Shown in pieces: positions 1-12,907 of a DNA stretch of 64,000 nucleotides. The position numbers were made by a program, and so were the translations under genes. Below the pieces are notes generated by a model. That model saw only the letters and a list, made by a program, of their open reading frames with translations, searched no databases and was not told the origin of the DNA. The DNA comes from Ancistrus triradiatus (taxonomy: Eukaryota > Chordata > Actinopteri > Siluriformes > Loricariidae), in assembly GCA_025084515.1 (NCBI GenBank), contig JAJAGP010000422.1:62001-126000 (forward strand), written 5' to 3'. Each line of letters begins with the position of its first letter. Within the stretch, counting starts at the first letter, position 1.

Positions 1-1199
1 TGGCAAAAATCCCAGTCTACAGGAAATTCCAGTCCAGAATTTGTGAAGGTACTACATGCTATTAGGTTTGTTTCAGTCATAGTTGACCAAATATTTGTCC
101 GGTCACTATATAACCATAATGTAATGGTTTCTTTGCCCTCCCTAGCTTAAATTGAACAGAAAACTGTGTAAAGACTTCACAATGTCTTTTAAAGTTCAGA
201 TAATGATGGTTATGCTATTATTCAGCAGAACTGCAGTACTTTTTCAGTGTTTGTTCAGAACCTGTAATATGCTAACGTTTAGTTTAGCCTAATGTTTAAG
301 GGGTTGTATGGACCTGCACCCCCTTACATTCATAAGTTTATTTATTTATTTATTTTTACCATCACCTTAGCATCAATGGCTATTCATGACTGGAGCAAGG
401 TTACCTTCAAACTAGTTAAACATACTGGGCCAATTGAGAGTGACCTTTTAACCTAATGCCAATGCATCAGTGTGCATGGAAAGCACTGTTCTGAGCACCT
501 GATAGAAAGAAATGGGTATCTCACAGCTACTCAGATGGATGGCCACAGAAGCCGTATAAAAAGATCTGACTTTTCATGACTAGACCTTAACCTACAGGCC
601 TTTCACACATACTTAGCTCCATATAGACAAGCAATTAGCAGCACAATGTGAGCACACTTTGTGGAACATAAAGGGACATTATTAAAATAATTTTCCACTG
701 CACTACATGTACTGGTCACGCATGAGCTCAGTTTCCCATCCCTCCTTACTGTAGTAGCTCTGACAGCGAGCATCTACCCCTCTTGGAGCTAAGAGCCCTA
801 CAAAGGAGTGAGGAATGCCAGGGCTTTGGATTAGCACCTTTTACTGGGATAAGGTGTTTCTGTGGGGTTAAGGGAGAGATTCCATTTCCTTCCCTTAATC
901 TGTTATGCAGAGAGAAAAAAATAGGACCAATTTTAGTCTTATCTGTGTCAGAGTCTAGGTGTGGTAGCTAACAATCACTCTGTAAATACTTGAGAATGAT
1001 TGATGCTGACATGCTGTGCTCATGGCAGGACAAATCACAAAGTTCAATGCCTAATGTTTTTTGAAGATACCATCATTAATAACTATATTTCAGCTGCCTA
1101 AAAACTCACAGTAGGGCTACTCATCTCCCCAAATCATACAAATACTAAATGATTTAATCAGTAATCAGTATTAAGCATTTGTACATAAGTCCTTTGCTG
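1..1199. other. Non-coding DNA, no recognisable feature
   Basis: AT-rich DNA in which I see no gene, named repeat or clear regulatory motif. Short open frames here lack any recognisable protein similarity. Confidence 0.5.
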
Positions 1200-1214
1200 T
1201 TTAAGATGGGTTAA

Positions 1215-1830
1215 GTCGGTGTGTAGCTAAATGGAGATGGCATCCTCTGTAGACCTTTTGGCAGGTGTGGTACACGATGTCCATTTGTGCCAGTGTCTCA
1301 AAGCATTTCAGTGACAATTGGGATGACACAATTGCCTAAAGTCATTTAGGCTTTTGATTGCTATTTTCTTAGGCACTGGTATGGTGGTGGCTGCCTTGAG
1401 GCACTTGGAGAGGACAGAGTCTGGAGGCAAGGACATGTTGAAGATGGCAGCTCAAGCCTGCTAGCTGAGCTGCATATTCTTTCAGATTTATGGAATCTGA
1501 AGGAATCCCATTAGGGCCTGCTGTTTTAGTTGAGTTCATCCTGCACAGTGTTCTAATTACAAGATGCGATTGTAGTGTGATAGGTGCATCGGTAATTATT
1601 GGCTGTGTAGTTGTAGTCTGCTTGCTCTGCAGCGTGCAAAAAAGATGTTGAGTTTGCTAAGAGTGACATTGTTGTTGGAGGCATGTATGCTATTACTGCC
1701 TGAGTTTATGATGGACTGGACCCAACAGTGACCCATATTGTGGGTCACGGCTTCTTAAAGTTGTCCTCCATCAGTTTTCTATATGCCAATTTAGCATGTT
1801 TAATGCCTTTCATGTTACTGTGTGATCAGA
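1215..1830 (-). repeat. Decayed non-LTR retrotransposon, reverse transcriptase fragment
   Basis: Read on the minus strand, the interval carries degraded reverse-transcriptase motifs of a fish LINE (Rex1/L2-like). STKTAGPNGIP appears at about 1534-1503 (the family motif is KAxGPDGIP), then a degraded segment with IFNMSL, then KAATTIPVPKK at about 1398-1364 followed by SLNDFR. Stops and frameshifts interrupt it throughout, so it is an old inactive copy. Its outer limits are approximate. Confidence 0.65.
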
Positions 1831-3589
1831 CATGTAGGCTGCATCCCTCATTATTCATCCAGACTTTCTGGTTTAGAAAAACCCAATGTGTTTACAGAAC
1901 TCATTCTCACCACAGAAGTTGATGTATTCAGGTATAGTAGATGTATATTCACTAATGTTCACTTCACCTCTGTATGTGGATTATGCGATTTCCATGTTCC
2001 ATGTTGCTCCAAGTCGGTTTATACTGGTTAATGCTGGTGTGGTTCTGGTTTAGCTGAACTCACGCAGTGCTTTTGGTAAAGCTTTTAGTCTTTGATATAG
2101 TTTATCTTTTCTGCCTATGTTTTACTGGCTAAGCACATTTTAATTTAAATGAATTTGTTGTATTTAAAACAATAATAAACCATACAATAATTAGGTTTCA
2201 TCAGAAATCTTAAATTTGATATGAAGATTGGTGAGTGGACTAAAGGATAGCCTGACTGGGTCTGCAGATAATAAAGTTTATATTAATTACATGGCATCCA
2301 TAATTGCCTGCGTTTCTGTTCAGCAGTTTCAACATGGCTGCCTCGTTGTGTTTGTTTGTGGTAAATGCCCAGGTAAACCAATGGGGGTGCTGTTTCTCAA
2401 GGCCAGTCTGGGAAAGTGGATGGTGGAAATCACAGTCATATGCTAGTTCTATTGATAGCTTGCAGAGCTCTCTTTCCCCCTCTGTTTAGTGCTGCATTCC
2501 TTTTGGCAAGATTTATGAAAACAACAGTGACAGCATGTCCTGTCCATCTTTGAGAACTGCATGACTGTCAGGTTGTGCAGTAAAACAACCAGTTATTAAT
2601 AACTGACATGGGAACATGTGTAAATTATCATCCCATCACCTAAAATGGACACTGCACCCCTTGTTTATTAAACTTCCAACTCTGAATAAGGCACTGTTGG
2701 TGTTCTGATAAAGTGAATGATCTTATTTCTCTTGTGATGTAGTTCTTGAGAAAAATGTCTGTAAATAAGCACTTTGCATTCGCTCCACTCCAAATTTCTC
2801 TGGAGGGCTGGTTGTCAAATCACATTGTTAGGCTTGCCACTGCATTTGACTTGAGATCCAATATGGCAATTTTGATGGCGCGCCGCATGACCTGCAGGCA
2901 TAGACGAGCGCTGGAAAAAGTGTGAAGGACATGTGCTGGGTTAATGTAAGTGTATGTTTTGCACCACTGCTCAAGTGTTTGTCTTCACAGTTTACCCCAT
3001 GCTACTAAATAGCCTTAGCAAAGTGTTATTGTCAGAAAACTCATGGACTTACCCTACAAACTTAACTCCCCCATGAATGGCTACATTTATTTGGAGGTGC
3101 CGAGGCTATACAAAGTGCCACGCATGCACTGAAAAAAGAAATATAATCACAGAGGTAACAATTCATAATGTTACTTAGGGAACATAGAAACTTGCAACCA
3201 TGGACTGCCAGAATTGGCCTGAGAACAAGCTTATGGATTTAAGCATTGTAGATTACACTCAAAGGGCTCTGTTTATGAAAATATGATTTAAAAGGAAAAT
3301 TCAGCAAAGCTATAATTGTTCTCTGTCCTGGCTTCAGCGGCTGTAAGCTAGCAGGGGAAGCAGCCATAAAGATAGGCCTGGAGTCCCTGCTGATCTGAGA
3401 ACATCTGCTCCACCATTTACCAGGCTAATAGATCAGCTCAGAGAATAGATGCAGGTGTTTTCTGTCCAAGCCAAAAAACATCAAAACCAGATTCCTGTCC
3501 AGTTCCAGCACCAGCTTGCAATTGAGCAGGAATGACTCATGGCCTCTCATAGATTAAAAATTGCAAAAAGTTTGCTTAAGGTACAGGTG

Positions 3590-3591
<2 letters not shown>
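1831..3591. other. Non-coding DNA, mostly unassigned
   Basis: No gene is seen. A short stretch at about 2000-2066 (tttatactggttaatgctgg and ctggtttagctg) matches a dispersed CTGGTTTAGCTGG-type repeat that recurs near 20.35 and 41.05 kb. The rest is unassigned. Confidence 0.45.

Positions 3592-3657
<66 letters not shown>
3592..3657 (+). repeat. (TG)n microsatellite
   Basis: An uninterrupted dinucleotide tract of about 33 units. The open frames running through it on both strands are artefacts of the repeat. Confidence 0.98.
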
Positions 3658-3658
<1 letters not shown>

Positions 3659-4539
3659 GGTGGGTTTCGTACCGAGTGCAGGAAGAACAAATCTGTGCCC
3701 TGTTTGGGAATATGGTAATTGAATGCAGATGGGAGGAGGTAAATGAAAGAATTTCACAAATATCTCAGTGGAATACATGGGACAGAAAGGGAAATTAAAA
3801 ATTATTGGAAACAGATGGATGGTTCTTTGAGTTTTTCAGGGAAATTTATTAGTGCCGTGAAAGAAATGTGTCTGTTTATTTTGCATTGCCACAAAATTAA
3901 CGGCCTGCTGAGTTGTGCTAGTGTGAGTTTATAACTGCTATGCCATTAGTCATAATTTAGCCAGTATTTGTTATTGATTTGTGATTTAGCTTGATTTATT
4001 GGTGCCTGTCAGCTGTGATTTTAAACTCCACCACTCTCATTTCACCAGGCCAAAAATTGGCAAAAAAGAATAATGTGCATAGCTCAGTCTGAATATGTGA
4101 AGTGCTCTTCCACTTAGTTCTCAATACACACTCTCCCGAGTGTAAATTTATATCCAGGGATATTTCTTGCTAAAAGCAGTACAAACAGTTGCTTATGGGA
4201 CATTTTGACATTGATCCTAATAAAGCACATTTCCATCAAGGGCTCGGATGAAAACAAAGAAAAATGAACACAGTATTTTCTATCATGCTGAAAATATCGG
4301 AGCTTTTCATACAGTGGACTTTTCATCATTACAGTTTGTCTTAATTATGTCCTGGTTACTACATCATGAAATGGATACTCTTCAAAGTATGTTCCCTTAT
4401 TTTTGCTAATGGCCAAACATCATCATCATCACAGTCACTGTGTGATTACTAAAGCACCGTCTATGAGCGGTAAAATATAGCTACAGGGAAAAAGTGTTTT
4501 AAATGGAACTTTGATGCCAGAAAGATTGGAGCACAATAC
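3658..4539. other. Non-coding DNA, no recognisable feature
   Basis: No gene, repeat family or clear motif was recognised here. Confidence 0.45.
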
Positions 4540-4738
4540 CATTTACATTTACATTTACAGCATTTAGCAGATGCCCTTATCCAGAGCGACTTACATTGAT
4601 ACAATCTTACAATCCAAGCAATTTTGGGTTAAGAGCCTTGCTCAAGGACCTAACAGTGGCAGCTTGGCAGAGGTGGGATTTGAACCCTGGACCTTTTGGT
4701 CCATACTCCAGTACCTTACCCGCTAGGCTAACACAGTC
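4540..4738 (-). repeat. tRNA-derived SINE, copy 1
   Basis: On the minus strand it starts with a tRNA-like head: A-box-like TAGCGGGTAAGG and B-box-like GGTTCAAATCCCACC. It continues with the diagnostic body CTTGAGCAAGG and AAGTCGCTCTGGATAAG, and ends in a short TAAATG repeat tail (4540-4560). The same element occurs near 26.4 kb and as plus-strand relatives near 55.5-56.5 kb. Confidence 0.8.
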
Positions 4739-5165
4739 CTTTCTATTTATTTTCAGTTCTAATATCCAGAATAACATGACAGCATTTTCTCTGTGGCAGA
4801 TATTTGAATTTTTTTTCGGGCTCATTATTAAAAAAAAAAGTTAGTGGCTAACTATAAATTCTAGAAGAACAACCATGTGGCTAGTTAGCCGGCATGTTAC
4901 AAGCCTATTAAGATGGCCTGAGTTTCGAAACTTTTCATTTGTTCAACACTTAGTGTTTGGCTAGTGGTTTCTGAATGTAAACAGCAGCAAAAATACCATG
5001 CTAATCAAGCTAGCCAGTTGTAATACTATAGAGTGCTAGCTCTAAGACTCCCAGGTGGAATGATTTTCCCCTGGCTGACATGTATGGGTTTAAAAAGGGA
5101 GTAAACTAACCTCCAAATGAATTCAATGTATTATGTTGAAGCCTGATGGAGAGGTGTAATATAAT

Positions 5166-5612
5166 CGAAATACACTATACAGACAAAAGTTTGTGGACAC
5201 CCCTTCTAATTATTGAGCTCTGCTATTGCAGCAGCACTCACTTGTAACACATTCATAATATAAAGCACACATTTTTGTGATTCTCTGTAGACAAGCAGTG
5301 GCAGTAGAATGGATTCTACTCAATAACCCAGTGACTCTCAATATGACACATTTATAGGTTTCTGCTTCCAACAAGTCAATGCATCAACTTTCTGCCCTGC
5401 TGTCCTTAAAGTCCATAGATCATTGACTTGCCATCCTTGACTGGGAACTTGAGATACCTTGAATATGCACTGGAATACCAAAAGTGAGCCAGGGCTTATT
5501 GTCTAACATCAGAAACCAACCTCACAGTCAAGTTTCAAAATCTAAGGAAAGCTCTTAGAAGAACAAAGGCGGTTGTAGTGGGAAACTCCATACTAATACT
5601 CGTGTGTTGGTT
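5166..5612 (+). mobile_element. Decayed, internally deleted Tc1-like element
   Basis: It begins with a typical Tc1 terminal sequence (acaaaagtttgtggacaccc at about 5183) and contains remnants of the transposase N terminus (ggcagtagaatgg, ccaacaagtc, tttctgccctgct). It then jumps to the 3' end (caaaggcggttgtagtggg and the actccatactaat word). The central DDE domain is deleted and stops are frequent. Confidence 0.65.
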
Positions 5613-5719
5613 TTATTTTTTTGTTTTTGTCTGTGTAGTGTATAAATGAATGTTGACTGTGTAATTGTGTGTAAGAATGTCTATCCATGTCCAATACGGA
5701 CAAAACGTAAGGTATTTAT

Positions 5720-6436
5720 GAGTCATTCCGCTGAATGGGTGCCATATGCTTGTTGTAACACTTCAACTTCATTTTCTATATACTTTTTCAACACTGAATC
5801 TAACAACACACACATTTATCTATTCGTAATGAGTATTGTAATCTCAGGCAACTTTAATTTTTTTCACATGGTTTCTCCCATTATTATCCTGTTTCTCTTT
5901 ATATGATTAACAGGACTGAGTATTAAGCACAGAATAAGCAAATGCATAAAATGTAACCACATGGCAGCCATAATAATAGCATTGTGAACATTTTAATGAT
6001 TTACACATTCTAATAAAGAAATAACATCAAAAAATAATTACGGTAACAGCATAGTAAGTTGAGGTTGACCTTCTCAGTCATAGTTACAATATCATTAAAT
6101 ATACAGGAAAAAAAGAAGAGATGACTAGTCATCATAATCTTCCCATAGTTCCATATTTTTTAGATGTGGGAATATTTTAGGGTAACAAGACTGAGTGACA
6201 ACCTGGGGACATGACTAAAATATATAATTTAATGTAAATCATTATGAATTTCTTATGAAAAAAATATTTAAGGCATATATGTGATATGGAGTGACACAAC
6301 AATGCAAAAAAAAAGATTTCTGAAGGATTTTAATTATTATATTTCACTGTAAAGTGTAATGTTAGAGATCAGGAACAGCTAACAAATGCTATTTTTCAGT
6401 GTTCTACGTAGTTTTTATTAATGTTTTAAATGATAT
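5720..6436 (+). repeat. Unclassified dispersed repeat, copy A
   Basis: This 0.7-kb block aligns along its whole length, with small indels, to 37656-38455 in the same orientation. Shared words include gagtcattcc, ctgaatg, caacactgaatctaac, aatgtaaccacatgg, ctcagtcat and gggtaacaagactgagtga. No coding potential or terminal repeat is obvious. It could be a non-autonomous DNA transposon or an untranslated part of a larger retroelement. Confidence 0.75.
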
Positions 6437-7321
6437 GCCTTAAATTTGCAATTGCATCACTATGCAGGACACTTTGCTTAATAATAAAATGTTTCTTACA
6501 GTTAATTATATTGATTATATATACATGTAATCACCCGGGCATGGAAATGGCAAGAATCCAGTGTAATGGCTCTTATATACAGTATACTGTAGATTATTGT
6601 GATACGAGCATTTGTACAATGATTCTTATACATTTTATCTTTTGTATTTATATTTCCATATTCTGATATTCATCTTCCTACTTTTTGGCTATTTTTCCTC
6701 TATTAAAACTGTTATTGTAACTATGCTATAAAAGTTCTTGTACGTGATGTATTAATAATCTGACAAGAATGAGAATGAGGTGATCATTTAATCTAACACA
6801 CACTTTATTTCCATGAATATCTTGATTAGGCATGAATATGACTGCTTTTATTGGCCTGTTAACTCTCATTGCAGAAGCTCTGAGTTCTAAGTTTGCAGTG
6901 CAAGAGACTTCATGCTGACCACAGCAGGTCAGAGTGTAAATACACACCAGTACCGAGCGCGGCAGGGGGACTTATCAGTGCTGTGGGGAAGAGATAATTA
7001 TTCCAAAGGGATCTGTGTGAGTGTATAGCCACTGCACTTCCTGTTTCCTCCGATCAATGGCAGGAAGCAGCAAGGAGACAAGAGGAGGCAGTAGAGTGAG
7101 TTATCCAGGTTTGATCTATTCAGAAAGCCTGATGGGGGTTTATACACGTTTACAGCCTTCGAGAGCACCTCCCTGTGCACTCACACCTGTGCCACACACT
7201 TATTCTGCACTGTGAGACACACCTCAGCTAATGTTTAGCCTCAAAGCTGGAGGAGAAAAGATGCTGTGTGAATTGTGAGAACAAAAACAATTCTCACCTT
7301 GAAGGTAATGTAGCAGTACTG

Positions 7322-7323
<2 letters not shown>
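6437..7323. other. Non-coding DNA, no recognisable feature
   Basis: Nothing recognisable beyond short spurious open frames. Confidence 0.45.
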
Positions 7324-7356
<33 letters not shown>

Positions 7357-7369
7357 CTCTCTCTCTCTC
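7324..7369 (+). repeat. (CT)n microsatellite
   Basis: A CT tract of about 23 units with one G interruption (ctcgct at about 7351-7356). Confidence 0.97.
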
Positions 7370-10300
7370 GCAATCACCAACACACTTTGCTTTGAACACC
7401 CACCCTATATTTAGTGAAACACAGTGTACTGAACAGTGATCCTGCATGGATTCCCTTAGGTGATCCCTAAATATGTAGATGAAGGATATCTTCTGAACTT
7501 ACCGGAAATCATAGAGTACAGTTATGCACATGCGTTATTTCTTAATTGTGTGTTTTGGGATTGAAGATTCTTTTTTTTTCCTTACTGAAATCGTTTTCAA
7601 TGCTTTCTAAGCCTAACATCTATTTTTTTAAATGTGTGTGTGTGTCTCATTCTAAGCTCTGCAGCAGCTTGCAGTCTGCGCTTAATGCAACAAACAAAAA
7701 CCTCCCCTGACACCAGAAAGTACTTTGTGTCTGTTTAAAACCTGTACAATATGCTGACACACTGTAAAGGAAACAACTGCCTCATTAGTAATAGGTGAGA
7801 TCTTTTAAAAGGCGCTTGCTGCCATGCTGGGCTAGAGTTACCAGTCTTTGGATTGCTGCTTGGATGGAACTAAAATAAGCTCTTGGCTTCCTATATGGCA
7901 TGATGCATATAGCCATTCCACAAATAATGGAAACCAAGGTAACACATTTTTTTCATTCATTTGTAGAATATTTTTGGCATTTTAATGATATAGGTATCCT
8001 TTACATTATAGTTTGAAATAGTTTATTTTAAATATGGTATTTGGTGGCTTAAAAGCAGTGGCTCGTAAGCAGAGAGACCTCAGGAATGAGCTCTTGCTTT
8101 TCCTTCAGGTCTCTGTTACCCACAACGGCCTCTGTGTATGCAGCACTAGATGCTCTGTATATGTTAAAAAAATCACCTGCGTCTTCTGCCGGAGCAGCCT
8201 CTGCTGAGAATGGTGGATTTTCAGCCAACGCTCGTTAATGCTGTCACACTCCAGAGAGACAGGCCATTCCAAACCTAGATGAGAGAGAAGTGTGAGGCTG
8301 GAGCGAGCAGCCAGCAAAACTGAGTAGTCTTTTCAGTGTCACAAAGGTGAGTAATTTGGTGGTGAGGTGAGCCTTGATATGCAGGTGAATCCAGAGAAGC
8401 TGAACTTGCTTTAGTTGTGCTTCAGTAGCAGCAACAAGTTATGCTTTTTTTGTTTCCTGCCACAAAAGCTCAGCTACAGTTGTCTCGTTGCACTTGTGGA
8501 TAAGTTTCTACTTTCATTTAAGTGGACTCAACATCAAACAATACTGGTAAGCCTAGGAAAGGAAGTCCAATGTCAAGTGGTTTCATCGAAATCCTACCAG
8601 GAATTTTTTTCTTAGGATCCTGGCTCTGAAAAAAAGACTCATAAAGCAGTGAGCCTCTAGCCCTCCCCTTCACCCTGACAAGCAGAGAGCTGCTTAAATT
8701 GAATTGACATGTCAGCAGGGGAGCAAAGCTTTGTCCCCACTCTGGATTCTGGCATACTTAACCGTACCATTTAAAGCCTTAGCTACTAGCATTGGCACTC
8801 ATGAGAAAGCTAGCCCTGGAAGCACCTCTTCGCCCCCACCTGTTGCCTCTGGTCCACAATTTCCCCTTTTTCTCTCTCTCTATAGTCCCCTGCCATCTCT
8901 CTTGCTCACTTGGCAGTTATGATGGTCACGTGACCAACAGCTTTTGTTTTACATTGTAATCCAGTCTGGGCCATCTGGGTTTCATTGACAGTTAACTGCA
9001 AGACATAGCGAGTGCACTTACACCAGTAAACGAGGGAGGGAGAAAGAAAGAGAGAACAGGATATAAGGAGAAGTTAAAATACCAAGAGTTGAGTGAGCAG
9101 AGCAGAGAGATAAAGGCAGAAATAGGTGGAGAGAGAATGAACTATGTCTGAATGTGGAGCTCTAATGTAGTGGGAATGGAATCTGTCACTCAGCTTATTG
9201 CATGTCGATGACTCAGGGCAGTCTGAACTGTAAGCAGCCTATGATTTATGGACAGCAAGTGAACTCCTACAGGCTAAAAAGCTAGTTGGAGACCAGTGTG
9301 GCAACGGGGTCCTTTTTTGGCTGGAGCTGGGCCCTGCATTTTTTTCATCTATGCCAAACTGCTTTGCATGGCAATTAGCTCTGTCCTCATTTAGTCTCCC
9401 TAGTCCCAGAGGGTAATGAAAGTCATATATCATCTTCAAGGCTGCTAATTATCCAGCTCAATTGCAGGTAGGGCTTTGTAACAGTGAGAAGGGCCTGTCG
9501 GCCTGATATTTATTGCCCCTCCAATAAGCAAGTAAAAAATACTCTCTTGAAAGGTTGCTCACAGCCCTCTCCTCGCATCCCTGACATACCTTTTTGCAAA
9601 TGTGCTAGTCAAAGGGGAAATGTCTTCATTCCACATAACTCATTTTTCATGCTGTAACAAAGTGTTCGGCAAGAGCCTCTGCGCAAGTGCTGGAAACCTG
9701 AGAGGAGACACATAGCGGAGGTCAGCTTGTCTCCACTGATTTACTGTGGCTTACTTAATGCCAGGACAATACAGAAAGAGGACCGAGGGGAAAAAAGAGA
9801 CAGCCTGCTGCCACATCTCACGGATAGTTCCCTGTGTTTTACTGTTTCATTTCAGTTTAGTATTATTTGTCAAGAGTTATTAAGTACTTTCACAGATGGG
9901 ATGTATGAATTAATAATTTCTGCACTGCATCAAACTAATTCTGAGACCATGGTCACCTTCTTGCATGATTTATGACATGAATTCACAAACATGGTCTACA
10001 AACACAGTTCACAGAGGAAAACTTCCCCCAAACTTAAAATGAAAGCTTTCATTTTCTCTTCGCTTCCTCTCTTTCATTTTTTCCTTTCCTTTTTTTTTCT
10101 TTTTGCTGTGGCTCGTGGTTGTGATTATATATTTAAGGGACAAATAATGCTTGGTATAGGTTGTGACTTGTTTTAGGAGCATAATTTCAATGAAAAAGAT
10201 TGCATTTTTCTTTGCGTTTCCATTCAGACTGAAACCATGTGATTTAAAGTCAGATTAAGAGGAATCATTTAGTCGAGTCTGTAAAGCATGCAGTCTTGTT

Positions 10301-12307
10301 AAGCACAGTTATTAGGGCCCGTGGCATATTATGTTTTGCAGCTTTTGCCTGCCTGCTCACTCTTGCTCTCCCCCCGCTTTGAATTACTAACGCTGAAATG
10401 TGAAGGGTGTCTCAAATGGAAATATTTATATGGTTCCTAAATGCCTGAAGGGCATCATTAATGTCCATATCCAGAGATCTAAAAATGTATGCGAGGCGTA
10501 CTTCTGATTTCAGAGCCCGGGCATCTACATATTTGCTCAGGCTAATGACTTTATGCATATTCTTGCATATTCTTCGAAGATACTGGTTTTCTCCTGCTGA
10601 GAAAAGGAAACAGGCTGGAAATACATATACATGTAAAGCTAACAGTGATCAGATTCTTAATTACGCTCAGTGCTGTGATGACAGACTTATACATATCTTT
10701 GTACACTAAAAGGCATGCCTATCACTGTTATGCTGACATTTTCACCTTCTTTACAATAGTAATTCTAAAAATAGGAAAGAAAAACCTCATCTCAGGTCCA
10801 GTGGACTATTTGGAGAGCAGGAGAGCAAAGTTTCCTGAGCTATGATTATATGAGAGTATATGGTTAGGCCTTGTATCAGAGAGGAGACTAATTGTCAAGG
10901 TTAAGACTCTGAAGATGATTGATGTCAGGCCAGGCAATCCTGTCAGCCTGTCAGGAGGCAGGAATGTTTAATGTTCTCATTATTGGTTACGCTGTTGTGT
11001 ATATTTCTCTGTCAGCACCGTGGACCCATCTGAACTGCCAAAGCACTTCAAAGGCCTGCAGGTCATTTATCTTCCCCCTGACGTGCAGAGTGTTCTGCCT
11101 CAGCTGAGTGCCAGTGATTTGTTATGACTTGAGAGCCAGCTGACAGACAGTTCTTCTGGTACAGAAAAAAAGGATTCCTTTTTGTCACACTGCGAAAACA
11201 TCAATGTCCCTGTAATGGGCTACAACTGTCAGAGGAGGCCAGCACCTGACAGTTGTGTGGTCACACTAATTTGCAGCCCCAGTGACTTGCTTTCCCTGAG
11301 TTTAGATTTGGTTATGGTGTCACATACAAACTGGTCACCATCTGCTGTTGGGTGCTAGCGACTGGGAGAGAAGCGAGAGGTGACCGGGCTAATTGAAGAC
11401 ACATTGTCATATCATATTAATCACCTTGGCCTATGTATCTCGTCTTAGAAGTCAGCTTGAGAAAAGGAAGCCATGACAACACAGATGTGCAAAAGTGGAG
11501 GGAATATGCACCACAGGCTGATGCTGGAGAGTGAACAAGAAACAGAGTGAGAGCAAGGGAGAAAGAGAGGGAGAGTGAGAGAGAGTGGAGGAAAATCAGA
11601 TCTTTGTTTCCTTTCCCAGGCCATGACATGATTAATCGTTCTCTTCTGATCTAATTTTGGAACATGAAAAACAGAGCATTTGTCTTGAAGAAAAATGATG
11701 TGCTGTACTGTGCAGATGGAAATTTCGGAGCCCTGAAAAAGATTAAAGTGAAATTCCACTCCTTAGACCTAATCATGAGTGGTAGATTATTCTGTCGTTT
11801 TAACCAGATGGTAGGTTTGATTCAGCAGCCCCCTCCGTGTATATTAATGAATATTAGACTGTTATATTTGACTTAGGTAAGTGAAATGTCTCTCACACCT
11901 AATGGACTGCCAACCTATGGAACACATGCCCTACCACCATGTGCCCTTGCTACATTTTTCATGCTCTGTACTAATGTAGAACATCTTGTTTCCTTCTACT
12001 TTTCAGCGTTGTCACCAATTTGCTAAATATTATTATACATGAGTGCGGGAAAAGAACAAACTTTGTGTCCGCTGCTAATTTCCTCTTATAGGTCACAGCC
12101 ATAACTCTGCAACTAAAACCGTCACCGAGGGGAAAAAGGCGAGAAGAACTCGATAGTAACTTGATTAAGTTCTCAGTCAACATGTCTACATACATGGCAG
12201 TATGTTAACCAACCTAATTACAGGAGAAGAGGAAGTGCCTCAGGGTGATCACAAGACCCTCTACACTGGCCGACCAGAGGGAGTGGGAGGTACACACTTC
12301 ATTCTAC

Positions 12308-12309
<2 letters not shown>
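7370..12309. other. Repeat-poor non-coding block, candidate regulatory desert
   Basis: About 5 kb with no supported gene and no recognisable transposon, in a window otherwise dense in them. It contains a perfect 14-base palindrome at 8923-8936 and a purine-rich tract near 11545-11590. Conserved non-coding elements controlling znf503 are plausible here, but conservation cannot be judged from one sequence. Confidence 0.4.
8923..8936. promoter_or_regulatory. Perfect palindromic E-box TGGTCACGTGACCA
   Basis: The 14 bases read identically on both strands and centre on CACGTG. The extended form GTCACGTGAC is the preferred site of bHLH-zip factors of the MITF/TFE and USF type. It stands alone with no evident promoter beside it, so a function is uncertain. 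Confidence 0.35.

Positions 12310-12339
<30 letters not shown>
12310..12339 (+). repeat. (CT)n microsatellite
   Basis: A run of about 15 CT units with no interruptions. Confidence 0.95.
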
Positions 12340-12345
<6 letters not shown>

Positions 12346-12879
12346 TCACGAATGCATGAGTTTCGAAGCCCATTCTTCACTTGACCCAGATTCGGTTATG
12401 TGATTAAGTCCCTTAGGCACACTTGCTGCACCCATACAGATACAAATGCTACAAATTACTGGTCATCACTCAGGAAGATTAGTGTTACTTATAGTGTATT
12501 TTCAAATACTGACCAAACCTGAATTATATTCAAGCATATTGTTGTTTTCTATTTTTTTAGAAAGATAATTTTGCTTTGTGCTGAAACTGCTAATTTGTTA
12601 ATAAATTCTGCCTTCTTTGACATATGTTTTGTTTATGAATACCATGCATTGATGCTATGAAATTGATAGAGTATTTTGATATTTTTCTGATAACTTGGAA
12701 TCATTACAGTCCTTATAAAACTGGCATCAGTTCCTTAGGAAGTTTGGATTGTGTCTTTTTGGTGTCATCAAAAATCATATTGTCTATATTTCAGTGTCTG
12801 TACTGTCAATTTCGGTCAGTACACTGACTCCTGGGAACAGAGACGTTTTGAAACTGCCCGGAGCTACTGCTGGATTCTG
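12340..12879. other. Non-coding DNA, no recognisable feature
   Basis: AT-rich DNA between a microsatellite and a Tc1 cluster. Nothing was identified. Confidence 0.4.
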
Positions 12880-12907
12880 GTACACTCACTGATCACTTTA
12901 TTAGGTA
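12880..12907. repeat. Terminal fragment of a second Tc1-like family
   Basis: The words cactcactgatcactttatt and aggtac match the terminal sequence also seen at the left end of the 25.87-kb element. The fragment stops exactly at the TA that starts the 12908 Tc1 element, and its continuation is not seen on the far side. Confidence 0.45.

Noticed and set aside
3554..3934. Open frames with poly-Cys-Val or poly-His-Thr across the TG tract
   Set aside because: They are direct translations of the (TG)n microsatellite with no other protein-like sequence.
8100..8350. Possible exon preceded by a ttttccttcag acceptor-like word
   Set aside because: No coding frame with recognisable similarity and no convincing matching donor. 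Such acceptor-like words are frequent by chance.
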